Of a stretch of DNA of 64,000 nt, positions 23,652-35,200 are shown one piece after another. Location: assembly GCA_023055425.1 (NCBI GenBank), contig JALGPY010000009.1:33151275-33215274 (forward strand), written 5' to 3'. The DNA comes from Linanthus parryae (Eukaryota > Streptophyta > Magnoliopsida > Ericales > Polemoniaceae). Position 1 is the stretch's first letter. The number at the start of each line of letters is the position of its first letter. Below the pieces are notes generated by a model, which saw only the letters and a list, made by a program, of their open reading frames with translations, had not been told where the DNA came from and did no database searches. A program made the translations under genes and the position numbers.

Positions 23652-23906
23652 CTCGCGGGCACTTTGTGGCCCCCGAAGCACATTTGTGAAACAGAATTGG
23701 CCAACACCCTGTAACAAACAGGCGAATGGTCGTCTAAGTAAATTTGGGGATCAGATGAAAGCTAAACAAAAAGTTTGCTAAGGTAAGCAAATATGTTGGG
23801 AATTGGATAGTAAGGCAGAAAAGTGAAGACATGATGTAGAAAGACCCAGACAGCCAGAAGATGAAAGAGGAGCTCCGCAGAACTCAAGTAAAACTGAAAC
23901 CATTTA

Positions 23907-24325
23907 GGCTCTGTTTGGTTTGCAGTAAAATATTTTACAAGGGAAAATATTCTACGCATAAAATATTTTGTGTGAAGTTTTCTCTGCAATTATTTTCTCG
24001 TGTTTGGTTGACACTTGCCAAAACAGTGGGCGTGACGGCAGTGGCAGTGATGGGTGACGGTGAAGGTGGGTGGCCGTGATGGGTGGTGGTGGAGGTAGGT
24101 GGTAGTGGTTGTTATTGATGGTGGAGGGGTTAGTATGAGTTGTTTTTGTGCTCATTCACTCTCCGGAAAATGCCTTACGGATCTGAAATGTGTAAATCAT
24201 TTTACATAATTTGAGGGAAAACATCTTACAGGAAAATATTTTACCTCCAACCAAACAGCACCAAAACACCGAAACAAGGCAAAACATTTTACAGGAAAAT
24301 GTTTTACCACCAACCAAACGGAGCA
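23907..24325. mobile_element. Tourist-like (PIF/Harbinger) MITE, 419 bp
   Basis: It starts GGCTCTGTTTGGTTTGCAG and ends CCACCAACCAAACGGAGCA; the inverted repeats share GCTCTGTTTGGTT and a following TAAAATATTTTAC block. TTA lies on both sides (23904-23906, 24326-24328). The right end is partly duplicated: AGGAAAATATTTTACC...CCAACCAAAC occurs near 24230-24260 and again near 24292-24320. A GTGG/GATGG-rich minisatellite-like core lies at 24025-24130. Confidence 0.82.
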
Positions 24326-24328
24326 TTA

Positions 24329-25831
24329 AAGTAGGAATTATGGAAATTTATATTCAGATGCCTAATACAAACACGTTTAGGACTAATATAACAGGAAACA
24401 TTCAACAGTGACCGACAAAAAGAAAGTGCTCAATTTTGTGGTAATTACTATTGTCTTCGGATGCTCAATTCTAGAAAGTTGCCGTGTCCATAGTTGCATC
24501 ATGTTTGGCACCCGTGTTCCTATCTTGCAAAATAGTTTGCCCTTCTATGAATGGCATCTTGTGAATTGATGAGCGAAGAAGTACCATCCGACTCTGTTTT
24601 AATTGAGCCATCATCTTCAACCCCATCAAAATGACCTGACTTGGCCCTATATGTTATGGATGATAATGTGGTGGCCCTAGATAGCTCCAACTTCTTCCAT
24701 GTTTCAGTAATTCTTTTCATTCTTAGCCTCAGTTTCTGGTATCAGTTTAAAGTACAAAAAAAGAAGGGACCTCATGCTTCTATAGTTCCATCTATAATTT
24801 CATCCTACAAGATTATGCACTTTCAAGTGTCAAGCATGTGTTCGCCCTCATTCAGTTTGGGGGCTAAATCATCTTATCTCTACTTCCTAATTGGGTCCCC
24901 TATGCTTCTATCTCCATGTCTCACCAAAATGTACAACTCCAAAGTTTTCTCTGCTCATCCTTTCCAACTGTATTATCTCATCTGTCCAAATTAATTTCAG
25001 TTCAGTTCAAGTTTTAGTAGGTCAGTGAGAAGACAGAAAGAAGTATCATACAGTGGCTGTAGCATTTCATGATTGTTCATTTTCACACATCTAAAGACCT
25101 ACAAAGAAAAGGGTGAGGCACAGATAACACCCTTACATTTTACACCTTCTCTAAACTCATCATCAAAAGTATCGCTTCTTTTCCTGTGTTTCCAGTTTCG
25201 TTCCACTTTGACCCAAGTCTTTAAGGGCCTGATAGGTACCCGTCTGAATAATAAATAAACAACAACTAAGATAATAATAATAATAACAATAATTATTAGA
25301 ATAATAACAATTATTATTATTATTATAAATCGCCAAAATCTGTGTTTTCTTAACGACTGTCTTCTTTTTCAAAAACAGCATATATTCTTAAGTTGGACGG
25401 AAAAGGATTGGATAAGCAAATAAAGCAAAACAAAACAAAAACTCGACTTTTGGCCGTGAGGGTTAATTTGGACATTTCTATGTCTCCGTCACCCAAGTTA
25501 GAGCTAACCGAAGGTATCGTGAGTGCATGGTTTAAGTGGAGTAACAACCTTGACAGTTGGCGATACAGTGAGTAAAGCGAGCCAGAGTGTAAAAAGGCAA
25601 GGGAGTTTTCTGTAATTTGCTAAAGTATTATAGCAATGGTGCGCAATCTTTTTCTTTGATGAATTTATTAATGGTGCAATCAGTTGAGGGTCATGATGTT
25701 AAGAGAAATGTCTGTTCCCTACTTCTATGAGCACTTACAGCTCCTCCTACCAACTTTCTACAGGTTAGGACCATCTACCCAGAACCCACATCATAATTTA
25801 AGGATATAAATGACATGGTGATTGAGATTGC
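24329..25831. other. Upstream region of the VAN3-binding-like gene
   Basis: No gene is supported. It includes an AAT/ATT-rich run at 25265-25327 that can fold on itself. Regulatory sites cannot be assigned with confidence apart from the TATA box below. Confidence 0.4.
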
Positions 25832-25840
25832 CTATATAAG
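25832..25840 (+). promoter_or_regulatory. Putative TATA box of the VAN3-binding-like gene
   Basis: CTATATAAG lies about 100 bp upstream of the ATG at 25940, a normal distance for a plant TATA box with a short 5' leader. Confidence 0.6.
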
Positions 25841-25939
25841 CATACCAGCTAAAAGTTGTTTATCTCAGTTGATACTTAACAACAGTTTTCGCTTTCTATT
25901 AGTCTCTCATCTCCAGAGAACTTCCCTAACCAACTCCTA

Positions 25940-28690
25940 ATGGCCATGGATTTGGATCTAAAGGGAACAGCTTCGGCAGCACATCCTGACTCGATGGATT
26001 TACTTTCAAGGGCATGGTGTGACTTTGCCCTCCAGAATTATCAACCAGAGTTTCAAGACAAAGCACTCGTTCTACAAGATAGTGCATTCAAAATGTTCGA
26101 GAGTGACACGAAATCTTCTTTCTCTGTGAGTCTAGTTGCCAAATTCCATGTACAAGTGCATAAAGAGATGGTGCCACAAAGAGTTTACTTCAAGGAAAAC
26201 TATGGGGAACTAATACACTTCCTTTGATCATGCAGAAAATGCATAGTGTTAAGATGGAAGATTCGGATAGGTCCATTCCAGCATGGAAATCAAATGATGT
26301 GAAGGTAACTGCAGTACATTAATGTATGATGCTATGAATTTATTATATGTTTTCAACTTTTATAAACCTAACCGATTTGATTTGTTCATCAGTCTTGGAT
26401 ATGGATGCAACAAGCTATGCACCCAGAACTGAACTACAACAGCTGTTTCAGGAAAAAATGGGTATGCTAGTTATCTTGCAACACTTCACTGCCTTATAAC
26501 ACTCTGTTCCTTCTCTTTGTCCCAAATTTGATTTTTTAACTCGTATCTGCGTCACTTGACCGGGTGATTGGATCACAAAACGATGCGATTTTTTGATAAT
26601 TTTTCACCGTGTTACAGAGCAACTTTTACTCTGCAACACCATGAAAAGATAAATAAAAAAACTGCATCATATATCTGTCCAAGTCACCGGGTCAAAGTCA
26701 CCCGGTCAATAGTGGTAAAAGTCAATTTGGGGACAAAGAAAGGGAACAGAGTGGCAGTTACTAAATCACATGTCTGAGAAATAAATGTGTTTATGAACAG
26801 TTCCAATGGAAGATCTCACCTTTGAAGCATGTACCCATCAAGAAATGGTTGAAAGAGATCAAGCAAAAGAGGAAAGAAGGCCAAAGGCTGCAAAGAGCTG
26901 AAGTCCATGCTGCAATCTCAGTGGCTGGCGTTGCTGCAGTCCTTGCCTCCATAGCAGCTGAGAATTCTAAGCAAAACGGGGCGAGCACCGCCAAGGACTC
27001 AGCTGTTGCTTCAGCTGCAGCTTTGGTTGCAGCCCAGTGTGCTCAGGTCGCAGAAGCCATGGGAGCCAAGAGAGAGCAGCTCCGAACTGTGATGAGCTCA
27101 GCCATGAGTGCCACAAGTGCTGGTGACATCTTAACACTCACAGCTGCAGCCACAACATGTAAGATAACTTGTCTATTCTACTAAGTTTTTCTCATGGATG
27201 GTTGGGCTATAAATTTTGATCAGGCCTAGTTTTAGTTTTCATGATCCAAAAATAAATAGTTTAGTTTTCCAGGTTGATGGCAAAAAATAGAGAAGAAAGT
27301 GGGGAGTGATAACTTTCATGCTGAAGCTGGGGGTACTAAAAGATGAAAAGAGCAACCAAACACTTTGATCATTTTGAACGCAATTTTTCATCCAAATGAC
27401 TGCTGCGGTATCTCTGAATTTCTGAACTCTAGCTCCATATAGAGAATGCATACTTTACATAATAGGTTGAACTAGTGGGACTCAAGTAAAATCTGATGAA
27501 CATCTATAGGATATTTGCAGCATTGATCTAAGTGGAAATATGGTTGTTGAGTACCTTCTTTGTCTATTATTTGCTACAATGAAGCTCAACATTTAATTTT
27601 TCTATAACCTGTATTATGAAACAAGCACAATAAAAAAAGTCTTGTCCACTTTGCAATAAGTCTGACTTTTCTCCATTTATAAAGACAATCATGCTTATTG
27701 ATAGTTACTCCTTGGTTATTCAGCATTCACTAAATGATACTTTACTTTATCCTTTTTCAAGCACTGCGAGGAGCTAGTGCACTTAAAGCCAGGTCCGGAT
27801 GCAAGAACAAATTGAATGAGGTGGCACCAGTGCTGTCAATTGAGGAGAACAGTGACTTAGAATTTGAGTTCGAGATATGCAGATCAGTTCTTGCCAAGGG
27901 AACTAAGCTCAGTATCGAGACCTCGGATGGTATGTGAACTCCGGGAACTATTGGTTCTATTTCAGTGCCCAATAGACCTAAAAAACATTAAATAAATAAA
28001 CAAATAATCAAATGAGAATGAGAATGAAGTCACTAATTCGGTCAGCTGTTAACAAAAATAGAATTTAACTTGAGCTCGTCAAGTTTCTCTCATTTTTACA
28101 GATTGTTTTCATTATTAACTTTTTGTTTCTTTTATGATCATTTTGGAACAGGAAGATGCATGTTGAGATCAGTATCTGTCATTTTAACCGATCATTCCAA
28201 GGTCTGAAGTCTGAACTTAAATTACGTTATTACCTACATAAGTAATGTAATATACCTAACATCGTGATTTTATCAAAAGAGCTATAGATATGTTAAGTGC
28301 TAACGAATTCTTTTACTACAGGTTGTTCTCAAAGTAAAGAAGCTCCGTTTGTTGAATGCCTTCCCAAGCAAGAAGGAAAGTAAGTTTCGTCTAATGACCA
28401 TGATTTCATGATTAGAAGATCAATAGAATTGGAGAAACTAACTATCTTATAAAAAAAAAAATTGTGTTTTAGGTACTGTACTAGACCTGCATGCCGAATT
28501 GTACAAAGATGTAGAAGCTGGAGAGAATGAGACGGGCTATCTGATTGTTCTAACAACCAATCATGGAGTGATCAAGCTAGATATGATGGATGATTATCAG
28601 AGATACAAGATGTGGACGGCTACCATCAACAGAATGCTATTGCTCTCCGCTTCCATTTCAAAATACGGGCTTGAACTTTACAAAAGTTGA
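25940..28690 (+). CDS. VAN3-binding / FORKED-like protein (DUF828 plus PH-like domain), eight exons, complete
   Basis: Exons read as 25940-26125, 26236-26304, 26393-26461, 26801-27158, 27762-27929, 28152-28201, 28322-28379 and 28473-28690. All introns are GT-AG and the phases join without a break, giving 391 residues. The N-terminal half is the auxin-canalisation domain (MDLLSRAWCDFAL, SWIWMQQAMHPELNYN, then IKKWLKEIKQKRKE and an Ala-rich helix with AAISVAGVAAVLA, ending SAGDILTLTAAATT). The C-terminal half is the PH-like domain (DLHAELYKD, YLIVLTTNHGVIKLDM, DYQRYKMW). Known members bind the ARF-GAP VAN3/SCARFACE, localise to membranes or the trans-Golgi, and affect PIN1 trafficking and vein closure. 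The start is the first ATG after the TATA box; MAMDLDLKG follows. Length and domain order are normal for the shorter members. Intron 3 carries a MITE. The gene is tail-to-tail with the acetyltransferase gene at 29881-44188. Confidence 0.93.
26501..26753. mobile_element. Stowaway-like MITE in intron 3 of the VAN3-binding-like gene
   Basis: The ends are ACTCTGTTCCTTCTCTTTGT and AAAGAAAGGGAACAGAGT, inverted repeats of about 30 bp. The interior (AAAACGATG, TTTACTCTGCAACACCATGAAAA, CCGGGTCAAAGT) matches a second copy at 44398-44651. No clear TA duplication is seen here. Confidence 0.72.
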
Positions 28691-29527
28691 ACTTTTACTA
28701 CACCTTCACATCCTTCATCGCCTTAATTTCAACTTCCTGTCTTGTAATTATGATGTTACATCCATTATCTTGTATAGACCGTTGACAACTTTCTGTTGTT
28801 TATAGCGGCATGATGTACCATATGAATTATTCTTCAATCAAGAGGAAATACGCTGTGAGGTATCATAAACAATTAATTTCAAGAGTTATATAACGCCAAT
28901 TGACAAATATAAAGCATGCTAAACTACAGTAAATAGAGAGTAAAAAAAAAAGTCTCCATGCAATGTTTATACTGTAAGTCTGACTTTCCAAATTATGGAA
29001 CATTTACGGAGAAACAATAGTACGGTTAATTAAACTGGTGCCAGATTTTATTCTAATAACATATGATATGTTTAAATGAGCAGTATCGTTTATTTTGTGT
29101 GGATATAAGTTAAACTGAAATCAATATTGCGCCAGAATAAGTTATTGACTCGGCTATCTTATGCTTGTTAGGTTAGTGATAGCGTGAGCACTTCATGTCA
29201 AATACAGACGGTCAACAGTGATTTGATATGCTTTAAACAGGAAATAGTTATCTGTGTTCTCATGAAGTATGATGTGGAACCATAAATTAGTGTCCTAAGG
29301 AACATGAACAGCTTTTCAATGAAAACTCTAAATTCACGGCCATCTTATACAAGTGTGGTATGAAAATAGGGCCTTACCCGACTCAAAAACACTGCTCTGT
29401 TCTGTGTCGAATTTCTTTACAAACTCATTTCAGTCACAAAAGTTCTCCTTGCTGCGGTTCAATTAATTAAAGAAAGATGCTCATCACCATCTCAAAGAGC
29501 TTTTCACGCAGCATCAGCAATCCGAAC
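28691..29527. other. Convergent intergenic region (3' side of two genes)
   Basis: Holds the 3' untranslated region of the VAN3-binding-like gene. No repeat or RNA gene is recognised. Confidence 0.5.
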
Positions 29528-29643
29528 TCACCCTGATATTACACGCTCCTGCATCCTATAATTCTCACACGAAAAGGTGTCGACCATCTCTGCAAGACGA
29601 AAAGGAAGTGATCCTTCAATAGACGGTACATCGCCAATGAATC
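29528..29643 (-). other. Orphan exon-like open segment
   Basis: On the minus strand a good acceptor (TTGGTTCCAG) at 29644 is followed by 37 open codons and a TGA at 29528-29530. The peptide includes FIGDVPSIEGSLPFRLAEMV and DTFSCENYRMQERVISG. Its composition looks protein-like and it sits 3' of the acetyltransferase gene on the same strand. It could be an alternative last exon of that gene, a remnant last exon of another gene, or chance. I do not recognise the family. Confidence 0.35.
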
Positions 29644-29880
29644 CTGGAACCAATCCAAGTCAACTCAGGTGCAATCTAGTTGCAGAAAAAATATTTTTGC
29701 TACAAATATCATTATTATAAAATAATAATTTAAATGATAAAGAGGAAACTAACACAATCATCAAGCGAAGTCCATGAATAACTATACATCACATCTTCTA
29801 GGATAAAATAAAAGAGTTTACAAACAAATAGATGAATGTGATTTGATTTACAAAGACAATGTTTGCCTCTCACTGTAGTA

Positions 29881-32218
29881 TTACAGGCCAAGATTATTAG
29901 GGATCCCCGACCATAAGAGGAGCCTTCGCGGCCGATCTAGAAATCTGGCTTGCCAAGCAGGTTCGTCATTCTCATAAACAAAGCCACTTTTCATGTACAA
30001 CTTCTTGGCTGGTTCGTTGTTGACAGCGACATGGACATATAAATCCGATATTCCTGTTACAAAATTAAGATTTTGGTCAGGTAAAACCAATCCTAACTGG
30101 AGTAGAGGGAATTCCACGAAGACTCAATGACCTAGTGAACCTCATACAATCTATAGTCTCGAACATTGCTGGAACAATATCCTTTCTGAAGTAGCTACGT
30201 GTAGTATTGGTCTATGTCAGTGAACATTTTGAGAAATAAGATTACATACATTTTAGATTATGCAAAGATCAGACTTATTATTTAATTTGAAGATGAGGAA
30301 TAGCTGCGTCCCTTCTCCATAAAAAGCTTAAAGTTTAGTGCAAGTGGGTAACTTTTGACCCTGCCAGTTACCTTGCACTGGCGACCCACGAGTCAACCTA
30401 CTCACCTGATCGTCACACAAACAGATCTTGTCAATCAAAGCTAGACAAGCAAAATCTGTTTAGTAAAAGTCAAATTCTCCCAGCCTAAAAGAAACATGTC
30501 AAACACTCAGCACACCTGGGAGTGTTTGGGCAACTAGCTTTTGGATGATATTTTAATCTAGTTTTTGAATGTGTGGCTGTAATTACTGGTTACAAATCTT
30601 CCTTCTCCATCTACACCACAACCACACTCCAAAAACTAGGTGCTTGAACACACTTGTCGTCAACTAACAGATTCAACCATTCGCACTAGAACTTGCAAAG
30701 GTTGGATTGTTTTGGAATGGCGTTGCATGAGTTTTCTAATGGACCCTTGTTTATTTAAAGTTGACTATTCCATCAACCTTTTTGGGACTTCTAAAGTAAA
30801 AACTTTCGGAGTATGTCTTTTTATCCCAAAAAAAGTAACAAAATAAACTATATACCAGATTACCAAATTAGCCGTAGAACTTTACTATTATTACAATAAT
30901 CCTTAACCCCTAATCTAGTAATCTGTGAACAACTCAGTTGTCTCCAACTGAGACCCGACCACCACCACCAACAAGATCACTATCAACCTCCAATTCAAAC
31001 CCATTCCCGTTCTTCACCACCGTCATCCTGTTTGCAGGAAACAAATCTAGACCCACTCACCGTCATCCTCAATGGTCACCAACAACGACTGTGAACACAG
31101 CCACTGCCGACAAGAGTCACCCATTCGTCGTTGCCTCTTCCAACACCACCGCCATCGCCATTGCAACCGCAAGAGCCAAGAAGTTTGAACCCACCGAAAC
31201 TTAAACGAATCACAAATTGAACCAAAGAAACACAAAACAAAGCGGTGAGAAGAACTGTTGTGCCTTTTCACCCGATGGCGTCACATCGTCCTACTTTCTT
31301 GTATGCTCTGCTTTAGATCATCCTTCTCCATTTCTGTTGCATCTTCCAAATCTATTTTTTAATTTCTGATTTATTTATTTTTCAATATATTTGGAAGACA
31401 GGACAATATGGCAGAAGCAGTACATCTATATGTAATAACGATAGTTTACATAGATACCCTGGAGGTGAGTTTGGCAGAATGGTTTTTGGTGGAAAAGTGG
31501 TTTTGGATTTATGTTCTAAAATTTTGGTCTTTTTGTAGATTGTTTATAAACCAACATGTTTGGTGATGCTTCTTAACCAGTTTAAAAGCTGAAGAAATGT
31601 TTTTACTAGTAGCTTTTAAACTAGATGCAAAATGTGAAATGACACGTTTGCGCTTGTGTTATCGTAGGTGGTGGTTGTTTAGAAAAGTCATAAACTACAA
31701 ACATATTCTCCAAGTACAATTCATTTGATGCAACATTGAGTAACAGACAGTAAAAATACAATCAACTAAGAAAAGAACATCACAAAAAGTGGTTGATAAT
31801 AGGAACATGACACAGAGATATCGTAATCTCTACTCTCTAGTCGTTTCTGTAGAATATTATATGTTCTTGAACTGTGTACCCACAAAATGACAAAATAAAA
31901 GCAAACAAACAAAATGAATATGTATTTCTTGATGTTCAATTTCACCTACCTATAGTTCAGCCTTCTTATCATAGAAATTTTCAGAACATTCATGTTATAA
32001 TCAGTAGTATGATTTGAATATTCAATTGGAATTGTTTTACATAAATCCTGTTCTGCACGAACTAGATTTGAAGGAATTAGTTTCCAAATTTGAATTTCTT
32101 ACAAAATGACAACTCTTTAGATTAGTCAGCAGAGTATTCTTTGGGACGCAGATCTACCACTTACTGCTGAAGCTCTTCCGTCGATGGAGGTGCAGAGGAA
32201 GAAAAGAGAAGAGAGAGA

Positions 32219-32268
<50 letters not shown>

Positions 32269-35200
32269 CCAACTTCAACCTAAGGACATTTTAGTCATTT
32301 TAGCCTAAGGGTATTTTAGTCTTGTCACGTAGACATATGTGAGGAAAATTGTCTTTGTGTAACTCAGATACAAACCAAATAAAAAAACAACCAAAAGTTG
32401 GGTTTTTTCACAAGGCAAAAGCTCCAAACTAGTTTTTAAACCACCTGCAAAAGGCCATCGACCCAGTGGCCCGACCAACCCGCCCAACCCAGCCCAGTGT
32501 GGGTGGGTTTGGGTTCGGGAAATTTCACCCCAGTATGGGCTTGGGCCAACAAAACGAGCCCGAACCATGAATGGGCTGGGTTTGGGTTCGACCTCCTCAG
32601 CCCAGGCCCAACCCAGCCCGGCCCGGTGACATAATAAATAGTTAAACATTTAATAATTATACATACAAGTCATACATGTTTTAAATAGTTTTACTTTGCA
32701 AAGGTGTAATTTTGTAGTTTTTAAATAACACAGGGGGTAGTGAATTGTCATAAAATGATATGAACTTACATGACAATCTCATATACTTACAAGTTACAAA
32801 TCATCCAAACCTAATTCATCTTCTCTAGCGAACCATTGTCAGAAGCAAAGTACTAATCAACGATGGTCTGACGTTCCTCGTCGCAGTTATCAGGTGACAC
32901 CCTTGACATCTCTTCTTCCTCGTCGCACTTTCAATCGTCGCAGTCACATTAAACCCTAACTACTTGATGTTTATGTTCACCTCAGAATCAAACATAATTT
33001 CACCGGAGCACCTGACAGACTGACCGTGAAATAGAAAAAGTTGTTCAAAAGATGATTAAGTGCGTTAAATGCATGATTACTTCAATTATATTTGTATTTA
33101 ACGTACTCCTAAGTAACTTTTTAATTTTTAATATTATTATTTTAAATAAATATTAAAATTATTTTGGCCCACGGGTTAGGTTTGGGTTTAGAGTTTTTTC
33201 AAATGGATTGGGCTTGGGTTTGAGTGTTGGACCAGACGATGGGTTGGGTTGGGCATGGGTTCACGTTTTCAAAACACTGGCCCGATACAGCCCGGTTCGC
33301 CCCGACCAAGCCCGGCCCATGGCCATCCCTATGCAAACAAACACTATTTTATCCAAGATTAGTTTTTAACCCAAAAACAAAAAAAGTCATTCCACCAAAC
33401 TTGCCTACTTAAACTCTCGGGCAAAATGTGCTGGTCAAACTAAAACACAATTATCAAAAAGGCTGGAACCAAGTTATATGTTAAATCCAATAAGCTAAAC
33501 CCAGTTCGCAAGGTCTAATTCATACTGCTGCGAATTCGAGCAATGAAAGCAAGCAATTCCATTTAGCATGCAGATGTACAAACAGCTCATTGACCAGGGT
33601 TTAAGTCCTTGGGTCCCCTTCTTTATCATGTGCCATGATCATTCAATGATCCACTAGAAATATTAGTAAAGAAAGAAAAGATGTCTGGAAATCTCAGAAC
33701 TGTAGAACATATCAAACACTCAGGCCCTATGTTCCCATGCATAATACCTTGTATCTTTTTTAACAATGACCATAAAGATTTGGATTTAGCATATTTCGTA
33801 AGTTATCATTTAGGTAAATTAATAAAAATTACTCCTGCATAGGTTGTCATTAGGGCATCTCCAATAGTAAAACAGAAAAATATGCAAATTTTGACTGTTT
33901 TACGCTTTGCCTAGCAAAACATTTTGTGTTAACTCCAATATTGTGATGCATTTTTATACTTGAATATTTATAAAGTCATTTTGTGACATAATTAATATAC
34001 AAAAGGAGGAGAGAGATAAACATAAAATTTGCCTTCCTAAATTTAGTTAGCTATTAATGGAGAGGAAGATGCATGTTCTGCAAAATGCATGGTGTACATA
34101 GTCTATTGGAGCTTAATATTCCCACGACTTCTTTATATTTTAGACAAAATCGCGCTTTGAATACGACGGAGGAAAAGAAGCTAGCGGACTACACTTAACA
34201 ACATCCAATTGGGTTGCTGATGCAGAACATGGGAAGAATATGAAGGGAAAGCTTCATGTTTGTTATTTAGGGTTTTGTCTAAGCTTTTCTAGGGTTTATT
34301 TGAGTCTTAAATCTGCTGCACAGACTTATTATGTGTTTAGCATTAAGGGTATTATAGTAATTTGGTATTTTCTCAATTTTTCACAGTAAAATTTGAATTT
34401 GATTATGGGTCAATCAGTTAGAATTTTAGATTCAAAAAGATACTAAAATCGTAGCTTTTTTGTGTTTCCTTTTGGAATTGTCTTTGAGAGTCTATAATAA
34501 CTTGTGTACTCTTTGATTATGATGGCGTGAATGAATATGAATAATTTGTGAGTTTTGAAGCTTGTTAAGCTTGCGTTCAATGTGTTTCGTAGCCTTACAC
34601 TAGGAGGTCAATCCGATGGACATCTAGGTTGCAGTTCTAGATCTTATCTTCTTCTTTCTCTTCCTTTCTCTTCTTCTCCTCGTTCTTTGTTTCTCTGCGA
34701 TCTTACTATTCACGCAGCTATTGTTCATAGCACCGAACAGTCACCATTATTGGTCCAAAACCCCAGCTTGTCAGTTTCAAACCCTTGCCAAAACTAAACC
34801 CTATAATTCAACCCTTGTCGTAATCCTTAAAACCCTCTCTGGACCTGAGCTGGCTATAAATAAGCATGCAGTCACAACAGGGGCAGATTGCCAGAACCTG
34901 TCCCCCATCAGTTGCAGCATCATGCGACTCTAGAAGACTACAGTCTATCCCCTCTTACTCCACAATCGCCCACCATCATTTGCAATCAATAAAACTCATC
35001 TTTCACAGTAGCATCATCTCTAAGAGGAGTAGGCACAACACCAAGAACAACATGAACCTCCTTGTTCGAACTAACAGAATTAAAATCAGTCTTCCAAATC
35101 AACTTCATTCACCAAAGTTACCCCCTTTCTCGTTACGACAGACCTTGTTCTCAAGAACCCCTGATGAAGACTGTAGAGTCTGAAAGGTATGTACTTCCTC

